The notes: generated by a model not told the origin, from the sequence alone. DNA of 64,000 nt from Terriglobus albidus (GCF_025685425.1 NZ_JAGTAS010000058.1:1232131-1296130); one strand, 5' to 3'; positions 37,401 through 45,364 are shown, numbered from the stretch's first letter. Program-made: numbers and translations.

Positions 37401-38065
37401 TTGATTGTAGATTCAGGATAAAAGTATGGATGTAACGAAGTTGGCTCAAAGAGGAGCCTGGAGCCATCAACCGATCGAAGCTTTGTCGGTGTAGCGGAAA
37501 GATAGTAGAGCGGATGTTCCGTATTAGAGGAATCAACAGCGCTATAGAGTGTCGCGACATTCACCCCATTGCTGCCATCAGTGGTTTGGGGGTATCCAGG
37601 GATGATAGCTGTGTATCCCTGATCCATGGCAATCAGAGGTCCAAATGAAGTGCCTTGTCCAGCTCTGAGGCTAGCGGGAACTAAATCGTTGTAGTACGTG
37701 AAATTACAATTGGCTCCCCCAAACCCCGTGCAGTCAGCATTTGCTTGCCACGCATTTGTATTGAGCGAAAGCGAGAAGCTCAATTTGAGCTTCCCTTTCT
37801 GGGGCAGCGAAAACAAAGGGATTTTCACCACGACATTCCGGTTAGCCACGTTCACATCGTCTACTTTGAAGTGATTGAAGACCGATCCCTGGGGGTAGCC
37901 CAAGGGCTCGTTGGGTGTTTGGGCGACTAGTGACGTTATGAGAGCTGTAACAGCTATCAATAACTGCATCCCTTTTTTCAGCCAAGTTTGAAGATGAAGC
38001 GGCGATTGTGTCTCTGCTGCAAGCGTTGGAACCACGGAATTTCCTTTTTTATTTCTCACACTCAT
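34475..38065 (-). CDS. Large YD-repeat (RHS-like) secreted protein without core domain
   Basis: The 1196-residue protein starts at ATG 38065 (AGGGGA upstream), or possibly at the internal ATG that opens MQLLIAVTALITSLVAQ, its hydrophobic export signal. Residues 60-500 are a beta-rich shell-forming region with KVDDVNVANRNVVVKIPLFS. From about 650 onward many YD repeats follow (YDSVGRITEVDFPDGGEKDF, YNSLSQLLWVHNPETGVICF). It ends LRPSALSVTVK with no RHS core or toxin tip. The core is supplied by the next gene, 7 bp away with its own signal peptide. The pair thus looks like one RHS toxin divided in two secreted chains. Confidence 0.88.
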   Translation of the reverse strand: MSVRNKKGNSVVPTLAAETQSPLHLQTWLKKGMQLLIAVTALITSLVAQTPNEPLGYPQGSVFNHFKVDDVNVANRNVVVKIPLFSLPQKGKLKLSFSLSLNTNAWQANADCTGFGGANCNFTYYNDLVPASLRAGQGTSFGPLIAMDQGYTAIIPGYPQTTDGSNGVNVATLYSAVDSSNTEHPLYYLSATPTKLRSVDGSRLLFEPTSLHPYFYPESTINGTIRDSDGIKYQIIPSSSQLSYSITDPDGNAVTWSDQGVTDSVNRQISTNWHFTSSTTGCPDLSTQGANQPLVGSYTWSVPGYGGNVNYLICYASLNIRTNFWGRQGQDFVENGEPTGCGDGLGSACNFNQWFYETHAAGFTAIQSIVLPDGTFWGFIYDSAPSDNSAFAYGTLSKLLYPSGGGVRYEYSMQPSCYWTTPASNYAGNNMWSSPHVTRRIEFDGSGTEYATVYTTDKATDPSATSVTVTGPEQNNTVYEFESGPYYEPCGPTVEKAHTVYAGTVDPSHKVQKISRVNNFRTTPTVRFFNPGGVATTEVSSESTETDGVTTSTTSYSSYGTTSVVEYVCTSAASDCISGTPVTYNLTDPGDVSTGGVNTHTDFWYADSAHSSYLDANLINLPSAVTVSSSTEPQASRTEYKYDESDYYGGGNIAGHQTSVKQINDHGTSPETHTGWTNSGMISYIKDAKGYKTHSYTYDSSGLYPTTDTDPTTGDTTRGFDYHTGLLTSVKDVNQQSISYSYDSVGRITEVDFPDGGEKDFCYKLPRANGTQSSSPSGCSGGGNNSVRITTKLNSSIAATQESRVDGLGRNVYTKDEGGFVVLRTFDSADRPSCISNPTDSASATSCTALNRTEMSYDAIGRMTSTCLKPGQDCATASYAGFDTVRADASSKKTKTTVDSLGRVTDVYEDPDNFNYHTQYTYNTLGNLTNVDQHGQTRTFGYNSLSQLLWVHNPETGVICFGTSTNGTETGCPSDGYDLNGNLSYKTDARHVLTSYSYDSLNRITSKTYSSDSDSNHTPGSDPAHTPSNCYQYDTSTIGYPNANLKGRLTHEWTQSGGCDSSQLFSSNTNRTKTRRSIRAYDVMGRVRTEERCVLANCKTSTTPFSLHLSYDLAGNLTEYDNGIRNLTLSNIYDAAGRLSKVTSSAYDLTHPNALYNVNSFLPTGAPGSFDLGLHMNAIQNVDSRLRPSALSVTVK

Positions 38066-38136
38066 ATAGTTCAGTCCCCTACAGCACGCAGCGGCTGGAG
38101 TCACAATCATTGATAGCGTTCGATCAGCATGGCCTG

Positions 38137-39360
38137 CTACTGCAGCGACACCAGAACCTCAATCACGCCTTTTCCAGAATCGAGCGTACCCATGGCCTTA
38201 CCGATGACGGCGCCCGTCAGCTTGCTGGAATCCGTTCCCTTCATCGCATAGCCTTCCGTCCCGGAAGAAACAAGCAGATCACCCACATCAATGGCTCCGT
38301 TTTCTGCGCTGACCTTCGTCGGCACGATACCCAGCATCGCCATCGGAGCCTCTTCTCCAGTCACAGTCCGGCCCTGACGACGGCCGGTCAACCCAGGCTT
38401 GGTGGAGTAAATACCGGCGACAAGCCTAGAGTATGGTGTCGTGGAGTGCGCGAACTTGTCCGGGGCGGTGCGGTCGATCACCAGTACATCACCGGGCTCA
38501 TAAGCCTTGCGGTCGCCGGTCACATCGACCGATTCGGCGTAATCTCCGCCGCAGGTTGTGCCATTCCATGCCGTCGACTGCACAGTGCCATCCGGAAAGA
38601 GGATCGACGCGCCACCGCCGCTTATCTTGATATTGCCGTACACTTCCAGCTTCTGCGATGGATTCCACACGCCGAGCCCGACATTTCCGTTGTAGTCAAT
38701 GCGCATCTTCTCGGCGGAATTGGTGAAGAAGAGGATCGGACCGCTGCTGGTTGTTCCGAGAGCCAGATTGGCCGGAATAACACCTGTTGATACTGGGACA
38801 TGTGAGGTGTCAGCATACGAATTGATGAATGCGCCACGAGTTCGCACGTTTGTGCCATCGTCCCCGAAGAACCCTATTTGCCCGAGGAGCGCTCCGCCCT
38901 GCACTGCAACCCGCGACGTTGCAGTGGTACCGCCGGTGGCACCGAGGTAAAGCTCCGATCCCGCCTGATTCATGCCGCCAGCATTCATATTCAGCTGCAG
39001 TATTCCGAGACCCGGAGCCGCATTCGGATTACCACCTCCAACGAGCTGAACGAGTGGCACTTTTCCCATTACGATGGAACCGTTCGAAGTAGTGGTGTCG
39101 TAACCGAACGCAGCGTTGCCGTAGACTGTCAGCGGGGAAAAGGGTACGGTCGTCCCGGCTTTGATTCCGATGTTGCCGCTTGGAGCCTGCACCATTGATG
39201 AATTAGCAATGACAGAGCCGCTTTTGAAGTACGCAACGCCGCCGTACGTACCAGGGGAACTGTCGTTGACCGTCACACTTGTTTGGGCAAGAGCTGCGAC
39301 ACTTCCAAAGATTAGGAAGGCACCTGTTCTGACTAGACCAAAGCTCGATTTGCTACGCAT
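38137..39360 (-). CDS. Secreted tail-fibre-like beta protein heading the RHS operon
   Basis: This 407-residue protein has a signal peptide ending SVAALAQ near residue 26. The middle is glycine- and serine-rich beta sequence of the trimeric fibre kind (YGNAAFGYDTTTSNGSIVMG). KMRIDYNGNVGLGVWNPSQK is the phrase often seen just before intramolecular chaperone or fibre-tip domains. The C-terminal 120 residues (CGGDYAESVDVTGDRKAYEP and onward to VIEVLVSLQ) form a compact domain seen in several bacterial surface proteins. It precedes the YD-repeat gene by 71 bp in the same direction and may present or anchor the RHS protein at the surface; that link is inference from position. Confidence 0.75.
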   Translation of the reverse strand: MRSKSSFGLVRTGAFLIFGSVAALAQTSVTVNDSSPGTYGGVAYFKSGSVIANSSMVQAPSGNIGIKAGTTVPFSPLTVYGNAAFGYDTTTSNGSIVMGKVPLVQLVGGGNPNAAPGLGILQLNMNAGGMNQAGSELYLGATGGTTATSRVAVQGGALLGQIGFFGDDGTNVRTRGAFINSYADTSHVPVSTGVIPANLALGTTSSGPILFFTNSAEKMRIDYNGNVGLGVWNPSQKLEVYGNIKISGGGASILFPDGTVQSTAWNGTTCGGDYAESVDVTGDRKAYEPGDVLVIDRTAPDKFAHSTTPYSRLVAGIYSTKPGLTGRRQGRTVTGEEAPMAMLGIVPTKVSAENGAIDVGDLLVSSGTEGYAMKGTDSSKLTGAVIGKAMGTLDSGKGVIEVLVSLQ

Positions 39361-39773
39361 AGATTTCTCCCTCTCCTAAAGCGATCAGTTCTCGTTACTT
39401 CGATCCCCAACGGGGATCAGCTTCATCTCCGAGTGGCCGGCAAAGTAACCGTGCGACGGTTGCCTTCGCTACACAACCCGATATGGGTCGAATGGGGGCT
39501 ATACAGCTGAATGTGTTTCAGAAAACCGATTCACCGGATCCGGAATTGAGTGCCGCAGCCTGCAAACGTGAATCTCACGTCGTCCGACGAGAATGGAGAA
39601 TAATCAGGCAAAGAGATACGCAGACATGCGAAAACCGAGTTCACAGAGACTCCCATCGTCAGCGTTCGTCACCGACGTTTTATTGTTTGGATTTCGTGAC
39701 CTTATTTGTTGCAATGGTGTTAGTGCAATACTCAAAGGTATACATACTTTAGTGCCGCCAATGTTTATCACAA
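39361..39773. other. Promoter region of the RHS operon
   Basis: No gene is seen. It contains a perfect inverted repeat, GATCCCC-AAC-GGGGATC, at 39402-39418, in the likely 5' leader 42 bases upstream of the operon's start codon. It could be a leader hairpin or an operator. Confidence 0.5.
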
Positions 39774-40046
39774 TCAAAATAGGGCTATTGTCGTAGTCTG
39801 GCCACGAATGGTCGCCGCTTTAGCACTCTTCTCCACTTCAAACCCTTGCAGCCTACATACACTGATCACGCGCGGACAAGGCTCCCCTAACGGCTGCCAA
39901 TGCGCTAGAATCCCAAATAGGGAGGCTTTGAAATAAGCTTCCCAGGCCTTGCCCGCTTCTTTGGATTCAACGTAGATCTCATTGATGTGCTGTGCAGCAG
40001 TTTTGTTTGTAGGGGAAATGCCAGCACAGTGAACTGAGGCAGTCAT
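39774..40046 (-). CDS. Hypothetical protein
   Basis: A 90-residue frame from ATG 40046: MTASVHCAGISPTNKTAAQH, then an amphipathic stretch ESKEAGKAWEAYFKASLFGI. A TTG at 40055 would add three residues. No family is recognised. A perfect 22-bp palindrome lies just upstream. It separates the minus-strand RHS operon from the plus-strand tip array. It may be a genuine small gene or a remnant of a longer one. Confidence 0.4.
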   Translation of the reverse strand: MTASVHCAGISPTNKTAAQHINEIYVESKEAGKAWEAYFKASLFGILAHWQPLGEPCPRVISVCRLQGFEVEKSAKAATIRGQTTTIALF

Positions 40047-40058
40047 CCCATCCAACTG

Positions 40059-40080
40059 AAATCACATGGCCATGTGATTT
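40059..40080. promoter_or_regulatory. Perfect 22-bp palindrome
   Basis: AAATCACATGG and its exact complement CCATGTGATTT abut with no spacer. It lies 13 bp upstream of the hypothetical gene at 40046 and 4 bp before the first RHS-like codons of the array. It could be a regulator site or a recombination junction. Confidence 0.5.
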
Positions 40081-40083
40081 AAC

Positions 40084-41469
40084 ACGGATCAGGTCCAAGC
40101 CCATCGTTCTCTGTTTGGACGACGAAGAACATGATCAATGGAGCCGGTTATGATGCCGCGGGAAATATGACTGGGGATTGGATACATAGCTACACATACG
40201 ATGCCGAGGGCAATATTCTGCAGGTCGATAATGGCTCAACAGCGAAGTACGGCTACGACGGGCTGAATCACCGGGTGTCATGCAGGCCAACGGCTCAATC
40301 TATGGATATGTCTTCGATTACGCCAACAAGCGCATCTCTGGCTGGCAGTTGCCGAACGATTTCGGCAACCAGGGGCGCATCTATTGGGGCGGGCAGCAAA
40401 TTGCCTATCGCGCGTGGAATCGCTCGACGTATTTCGATCACCAGGACTGGATCGGAACCGAGAGGTTGCGGACAGATCACGCTGGCGTGGTCTCGTCCAC
40501 CTACAAGTCACTGCCCTGGGGTGACGGCTATACCGCCAACGAAAACGATCCCACGGGCAATGCTCTCGACAATCTCCAGTTCGCCCAACTGGATCGCGAC
40601 TCAGAGACGGAAACGCATCATGCTCAGTTCCGCCAGTACTCCTCAGGACTGGGCCGGTGGTTGAGCCCAGATCCCTATGACGGAAGCCATGACGCCTCAA
40701 ATCCACAGAGCTTCAATCGGTATGCCTATGTTAAGAATCCGCCGTTGATGGGAATTGACCCGAGCGGACTGGAGGAGTTTGATTGTTTTCCATCTTCAAG
40801 GAGGACAAATAGACGCTTGTCTAGGGTATTTGGGATATATCAGGAGGAGGCGGCGGCGGTGGTGGTGATGCCACGGCAAAGATCGTTACCATCTATGACA
40901 TGGTCGGAAACATCTTAGATCAGTTTTCATACCTTCAACTCATGGGTGCATATTGGGGACCAGGAATTTCAGGATTCTCATATGGATCTTCTGTACCGAC
41001 CGTGGATGTTGGAGGCGGTGGCGGTGGTTCCACCCCAAGTAACTTGCCAGCAATTGATACTGCGGCGATGAAGTCGTGCCTAAATAGTTTCTATAGTTCG
41101 AAGGCGGGAAAAGCGACAAATCTGCTTAGCGCAGGCTCTCTTTTGTGGGGTCCGGACGTGGGTGAAAGCTGGCTGGAGACGATTGTTGGAGGTAGTGCAA
41201 AGGCTGGTGCAATTAAAGCTGGCGAAGCGGCCGGAGCAGCTTCCCTAACGACTCTCGCTGGAAGAACCGCGATTGCATCACCCTTGAATGCATTAGCGGG
41301 ACTAGCAGCTCATGGACTCCATAGTGCAGCTAAAGCACTCGGAGGCCTGGCAGTGGGCGCAGCTACAGCAGTGGACATAGCGGCGCATGCAGCTTGCGCG
41401 AACTCCGGAAACTCGATGGCAAACACTATGTTTCTAAATCAGGCAGCAAATCCTTCACCAATTCCGTAG
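40084..41469 (+). pseudogene. Orphan RHS core and tip 1, frameshifted
   Basis: RHS coding begins without a start codon just after the palindrome (SFSVWTTKNMINGAGYDAAG), runs through SYTYDAEGNI, and shifts frame near 40280. It then continues as GRIYWGGQQIAYRAWN, GRWLSPDPYDGS, RYAYVKNPPLMGIDPSGLE, which is the RHS core and boundary. A second shift near 40785 leads into a long glycine tract and an alanine-rich tip to 41469 (GLAAHGLHSAAKALGGLAVG). There is no N-terminal half, so it cannot be exported by itself. It may be a donor of tip sequence or a decayed gene. A small membrane gene follows after 10 bp. Confidence 0.8.
40095..40161 (+). repeat. RHS junction repeat, copy 1
   Basis: This 67-bp stretch is nearly identical to 44291-44355. 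Both run from CCAAGCCCATCGTTC to GGTTATGATG and encode the RHS motif NGAGYDAA. Similarity stops abruptly at both ends, which marks a recombination or duplication boundary between tip cassettes. Confidence 0.75.
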
Positions 41470-41479
41470 AGGCGAGCAG

Positions 41480-41731
41480 ATGGGGCACTTTTCAGGAAGA
41501 ACAATTCACGCTTTAGTCTATTCCGGCATTGTCTTCGCCGTTGGCGTATTCGCGCATCGTTCTGGTGAGATGAGTAGAGCTTTTCGCTGGCAGGCGTTTG
41601 GTATAGCTACGATCTTGGTATACACGATCTTCGCGCTCATAACGATGCCTTGGATCAACGCGGTTGTTTCAGGTGCGCTTTTGGCAATCGAAGTTGCGAT
41701 TATTCTGCAAAACCGTCGGCTCCGCGATTGA
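41480..41731 (+). CDS. Small membrane protein, putative immunity 1
   Basis: This 83-residue protein has three likely transmembrane helices (about 10-27, 36-55, 57-75) and a basic C-terminus (QNRRLRD). GAGGCGAGCAG precedes ATG 41480, 10 bp behind the stop of RHS tip 1. Position and hydrophobicity suggest an immunity protein against a membrane-acting toxin tip. No family is recognised. Confidence 0.65.
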   Translation: MGHFSGRTIHALVYSGIVFAVGVFAHRSGEMSRAFRWQAFGIATILVYTIFALITMPWINAVVSGALLAIEVAIILQNRRLRD

Positions 41732-41732
41732 G

Positions 41733-42242
41733 GTTATAGATTTTCACCAGCGATCGTACCCCGCCACACTATCTTTGCTCGCTCCTGCCCTTGCCCCAAA
41801 TAGGGGCATCGCCAACAACGCACGATGTGCAGCAGCAAATGCCATCTCAATTGCGAGCCTTGTTGGCATAAGCAAGGACAATTGATTCGGCCAGGCGCTG
41901 CTTGGGAACGATATTTCGACAGCTTCCAATCTCGTCTTTGGCCCCGGTCGGTTGAGTTCAGCTGGTCAAGCGGCTATAAGCAGTCCCTTGAAATACAACG
42001 CGATCAACTACACGGCTGCACAGTACGGTGCAATGGATAGCGGCACGGGGCGTTGGCTTAATATCGGCAGCCTTGATGAAATGGGCAATCCTAGTGCAGT
42101 GTTCAAAGGTTTGTCGGTTGCAGAGACTGCTGCCGGGAAGGCTATATCGGAGGCAGCGGGCGTTTTCACCGCCGCAACATTAGCCTTCGACGCTGGTGCC
42201 TATGCCTACGCCTACGCAAAGTGTTCAGGAGTCATTCACTAA
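41733..42242 (+). pseudogene. Orphan RHS-type tip 2, interrupted by TGA
   Basis: An open frame reads CAAANAISIASLVGISKDN, then an in-frame TGA at about 41882, then FGQALLGNDISTASNLVFGP and on to AYAYAYAKCSGVIH at 42242. It is alanine- and glycine-rich and hydrophobic like tip 1. Translation of the second part alone could begin at TTG 41952. Its stop overlaps the start of the next membrane gene (TAATG), the same layout as the other tips. Without an RHS core it is an orphan tip. Confidence 0.6.
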
Positions 42243-42604
42243 TGGGAAGCCTGCAACAGTTTATGTTCGGGAGAAGGGAGGGTAAAAGAGGTGAGACTCT
42301 GCCTTTCACTCGTTGGGACATACTCCTGTCCGTGATGCTTGGAGTCGCGCTTATGGTGGCGATTGCATACAGTGCGGAGCCTCACAGAGGATGGACTCTG
42401 AAAAGAGGGCTAGTGGTGGGATCTATTGTGATGTTTGCGATCTATGCCGCCCAGAATCGTAAAGTGGCTCTCGGATGTGCGTTCGGTCTGGTGGCTGTAC
42501 GGATGGGGATCGGGATAATGACCGGTCCATATTCCCTCGCCTTTATAGCCGGAACTATCGTTATGGTGTGCGCTGCTTGGCTGCTGCTGCACAATCTTGA
42601 GTGA
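42242..42604 (+). CDS. Membrane protein, putative immunity 2
   Basis: This 120-residue protein has four likely helices (about 29-45, 56-73, 75-92, 99-117) after a basic start (FMFGRREGKRGE). The ATG overlaps the stop of tip 2 by one base, implying coupled translation. It is probably the cognate immunity protein of tip 2. No known family. Confidence 0.65.
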   Translation: MGSLQQFMFGRREGKRGETLPFTRWDILLSVMLGVALMVAIAYSAEPHRGWTLKRGLVVGSIVMFAIYAAQNRKVALGCAFGLVAVRMGIGIMTGPYSLAFIAGTIVMVCAAWLLLHNLE

Positions 42605-42997
42605 ACTAATGATCGATACAACTACGATGCACTCTCACTTTTGTGCATATGGTATTACCTAAGCAACGGGCAACAGAACAAGCCAGCCTATCCTCTATTG
42701 AATACATGAAATCAGAATTGTGGAGCAGATGCTAGCGCAGCTCTGCATGCTGAAACCGGAAAGATTCTGAGTGGTGACTGGGTTGGCTCTACCGCTGCTG
42801 GTGTCCTTGTACGCGCAGTGACCATTGGAGATGTCACTGTCTCTGGCGTTGGTCAAGGGGCTGCGATCAGCTTTGCCGGGCGAACGCTTTACTACGGAGC
42901 TAGGGGACTTCTGAACGGGGCAACTACAGGAAGAGCCTGCGCTATCAGCAGCGGTGTCACTTCACTCTTTGATAATCTGACGGGACAGGATTACTGA
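42605..42997 (+). pseudogene. Orphan RHS-type tip 3, interrupted by TGA
   Basis: The frame follows straight on from the stop of immunity 2: YNYDALSLLCIWYYLSNGQQ, an in-frame TGA at 42707-42709, then NQNCGADASAALHAETGK and a glycine-rich stretch ending TSLFDNLTGQDY at 42997. No start codon of good quality is present. Its stop overlaps the ATG of the next membrane gene (TGATG). It is a decayed tip lacking a core. Confidence 0.55.
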
Positions 42998-43281
42998 TGC
43001 GAGACTATGCTGACGATTACATCAAGGGATCGGGCCAACCTATGAGCGGCACGCTCAAGACGGTGCTGAAATTAGCAACTCTTGGGTTTGTCTCCGCGGC
43101 AGCGACCGACCTACTGAAGACTCATACGCCGGTTCAGGCGCGCTTGGCCGAGCTTGTCGGTCTTCTGTCCGGTGTACTTACTCAGCAGATAATCCCTCCG
43201 AGGCTCAGTCTGCGGAAGCTGCTTCTGGTCTTATTGGGGATATGTGCTGTGATGGGCATCCTCTTCTACTTGCATCTCTGA
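42997..43281 (+). CDS. Membrane protein, putative immunity 3
   Basis: This 94-residue protein has hydrophobic segments near 24-40, 50-62 and 73-93. Its C-terminal half (LTQQIIPPRLSLRKLLLVLL) resembles that of the protein at 44529 (LSQVVPPRKPVRQVLLWMV), so the two are paralogues. The start is coupled to the stop of tip 3. Immunity function is inferred from position. Confidence 0.65.
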   Translation: MRDYADDYIKGSGQPMSGTLKTVLKLATLGFVSAAATDLLKTHTPVQARLAELVGLLSGVLTQQIIPPRLSLRKLLLVLLGICAVMGILFYLHL

Positions 43282-43505
43282 GTTGGTCGTTGCGGCTGTC
43301 CTTCGGGGCGGCCTTGCTGCGTCTAGGCCTCCATCCAGCCTCCGTGCCGCTCTGGAGAAAGGGTACGTTGAAGAGTTCGATATGCACGAGACGCTATGGG
43401 GATTGTCCGAAGTTCATTGGGTGGCAGGGCCTGATGATCTGATGTCGGTTCTAGACTGAGATCCGCCAGCTACATACTGTTCATTACTTCACAATGGAGC
43501 TGCGC
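43282..43505 (+). other. Unassigned stretch with a possible protein C-terminus
   Basis: A frame without a clear start ends at 43459 with ALEKGYVEEFDMHETLWGLS and WVAGPDDLMSVLD. It looks protein-like and unrelated to the RHS tips, perhaps the end of a lost gene upstream of the excisionase-like gene. No family is recognised. Confidence 0.35.
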
Positions 43506-43736
43506 ATGGCGCTGATGACGCAGGAGCAAGTTGCCGAAGAATTACAAGTACCGGTTAGTCGTGTCAAACGGTGGCGCTGGCATGGTCGCGGGCCGGCCTA
43601 TGTGGAACTCCAAGGCAAGGAGGTGCGATACCGTCCAGAGGACGTGCAGGCCTATATCGAGGCGAATCGCAAGATTCCCTTGATGAGTGCTGAACAGGAT
43701 CTCCCGAGCCATGGAAGGTCACGCACTCCCCGCTAG
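43506..43736 (+). CDS. Excisionase/AlpA-like helix-turn-helix protein
   Basis: This 76-residue protein contains LMTQEQVAEELQVPVSRVKR followed by WRWHGRGPAYVELQGKEVRY and RPEDVQAYIEANR, the layout of MerR-like excisionase DNA-binding proteins (residues 3-55). ATG 43506 has GGAGC upstream; ATG 43494 is an alternative. Such proteins direct site-specific recombinases or regulate island genes. It lies in the middle of the tip array with no intact integrase nearby, though a serine recombinase fragment occurs at 50178. Confidence 0.75.
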   Translation: MALMTQEQVAEELQVPVSRVKRWRWHGRGPAYVELQGKEVRYRPEDVQAYIEANRKIPLMSAEQDLPSHGRSRTPR

Positions 43737-43756
43737 GACTTGATCAAGGTGGCTGA

Positions 43757-43885
43757 ATTGCCGCGTTCCAGATATGCGACTCACCGACGAATTTACAGCT
43801 CGTGGGACGCTGGTCAGGTTCTAGCGATGTGTCAGTGGGTCTGGATATTGTTGGCACCGTAATGGAGGTCAGAAATTGCCGTTAG
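43757..43885 (+). pseudogene. Orphan tip 4 fragment
   Basis: A 42-codon open stretch without a start reads FQICDSPTNLQLVGRWSGSS and ends DIVGTVMEVRNCR. Its stop overlaps the TTG start of the following membrane gene, the same arrangement as tips 2 and 3. It is too short to assign by content; the layout is the evidence. Confidence 0.4.
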
Positions 43886-44270
43886 ACAAAATAACAACAG
43901 AAGAAGATAAGGAAATGCGTCTACCGTGGTGGGGCGCTTTACTTGTTATCTTCGGCACGATTTATTTGTGCTCGGGTTCGTTTATTTCGGAAGATTCGAT
44001 ATAGCGCGTCCAACGCTTATATTTGCAGCGATGATTGTCCTTGCAATCGTAATGAGATGGAACCTAAGGCGGAAGTTGTGGTTTTGGATGACGATGACCT
44101 TCGTAGTCGCTATTCACGCATCGCTGATTATGTCTATTTCTTGGGCGACTACTGGATGGTTCCCAACGATCATCTATGCCCCATTCGGTATTGGAGATTT
44201 GTATGGAATGCTCTGGGTTCTTTCGGTTGTGGGGAAGCGCGTGGAAAGGGCGAACGTCTCTGAGGGATGA
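43876..44270 (+). pseudogene. Putative immunity 4, frameshifted membrane protein
   Basis: The gene starts TTG 43876 behind GGAGG (LPLDKITTEEDKEMRLPWWG) and runs through one helix. It then needs a shift near 43965 to continue as VLGFVYFGRFDIARPTLIFA and further helices to 44270 (about four in all). As read it would stop at 44002. It looks like a decayed membrane immunity gene. Confidence 0.5.
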
Positions 44271-44290
44271 AGAATTTCTGGCGGCAACCG

Positions 44291-44355
44291 CCAAGCCCAT
44301 CGTTCTGTTTGGATGGCGAGGAATATGATTAATGGAGCCGGTTATGATGCTGCGG
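44291..44355 (+). repeat. RHS junction repeat, copy 2
   Basis: This is the second copy of the segment at 40095-40161, with a 2-base deletion that breaks the RHS frame. It marks the start of the next cassette; the sequence after it differs completely from copy 1. Confidence 0.75.
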
Positions 44356-44528
44356 CGTATTCACGGACGCTCGGACTCTTTGGAGGGAATGCAACTTCGG
44401 GCGCTTTGCATTCCGTTCCCGGGGCGCATACCTTGACTATCAATGTGCCCAGTGTCAATCGATGCCGCATATACAATTGCTCTCCGCGAATGCATGGCGG
44501 CAGGCCGCTGACTTCAGTTGGAAGAGAT

Positions 44529-44786
44529 ATGGAAAAAAGCCCCAGACTAAGACTTGCACACCAGTACGGCGGGCTGAAGCTTGTGATCTTGCTTCTGCCC
44601 GTAAGCTTTTTGCTCTTCTACTGGCATCAGCACAGAACGCTAGCCCTGGCCCTTGGGCTGAGCTTCGGAATAGGCTTGAGTCAGGTCGTCCCACCAAGGA
44701 AGCCGGTGAGGCAGGTTCTCCTATGGATGGTGGGCGCTGTGATCTTGGGGCTTGCAGCTGCGGTGTTCCCTCACTGGAGTTGGTAG
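44529..44786 (+). CDS. Membrane protein, putative immunity 5
   Basis: This 85-residue protein has hydrophobic segments near 17-31, 37-52 and 62-80. It is a paralogue of the protein at 42997 in the second half (VVPPRKPVRQVLLW). The ATG 44529 lies in frame with a longer opening back to 44313 that includes non-RHS tip-like sequence (SGALHSVPGAHTLTINVPSV), so a tip-immunity fusion is possible but unlikely. Confidence 0.55.
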   Translation: MEKSPRLRLAHQYGGLKLVILLLPVSFLLFYWHQHRTLALALGLSFGIGLSQVVPPRKPVRQVLLWMVGAVILGLAAAVFPHWSW

Positions 44787-44894
44787 CTTCGGGATCGTCT
44801 TAGTCCCCGAAATCCTTGCCCTTCCCGGCGACGTCAAAAGCGCGGTGCTCTGCACCGGCAGCCTTCGGTGGTCCTGCGGGAGGAACTGCTGGGT

Positions 44895-45131
44895 ATGACC
44901 ATCAGTTGGATCGTCATCTACTTCCTTTTTCGATTTAAGGAATTCAGCGCAAAGACGCTGTGGGGCGGCATGGCCCTTGGCTTCGCCAGAACATGGACGT
45001 TCGAGCGTCGGCCTGAACTGAAATCCCTCTTACTTGTGGCGCCCGTAATGGCTAGATCCTCTCGGACTCTTGTAGTGATCGCCCTTGTGGCTGGAGCCAT
45101 GGCCGCCGGCGTACGTGCCGTCGTGAGATGA
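44895..45131 (+). CDS. Small membrane protein, putative immunity 6
   Basis: This 78-residue frame starts at ATG 44895 with GGGAGGA upstream. An upstream hydrophobic frame (GIVLVPEILALPGDVKSAVL) ends in a TGA overlapping this ATG, again the tip-immunity layout. It has one helix at 1-12 and another near 59-74, with a basic middle (FARTWTFERRPELKS). No family is recognised. Confidence 0.45.
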   Translation: MTISWIVIYFLFRFKEFSAKTLWGGMALGFARTWTFERRPELKSLLLVAPVMARSSRTLVVIALVAGAMAAGVRAVVR

Positions 45132-45364
45132 CCTGTGCTTACCGCTGCCATAGTACGGGCGAGAGCTTCGGGATGAGCTATGACTACGAGAGCCGCGGGC
45201 CCAGGCAGGCGTGGCTAAGAGTGATAGACCGAGCGGGCAGACAGAAAAGAGGCGCAGGGTTCTAATTTGCGCTTCCTCGAGATGAAATCATTAGGTTCGG
45301 TGGTTTCAGTAGCAACTGGTGCGCCTTAACGCCCTTAGACAAAAGCCAGGGGCCGACAAGTTGG

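Noticed and set aside
40086..40097. GATCAGGTCCA matching the acceptor end of the tRNA-Ala fragment, as a possible second attachment site
   Set aside because: Only 11 bases match, the T arm is absent, and the bases are explained by RHS coding (SGPSPSFSV).
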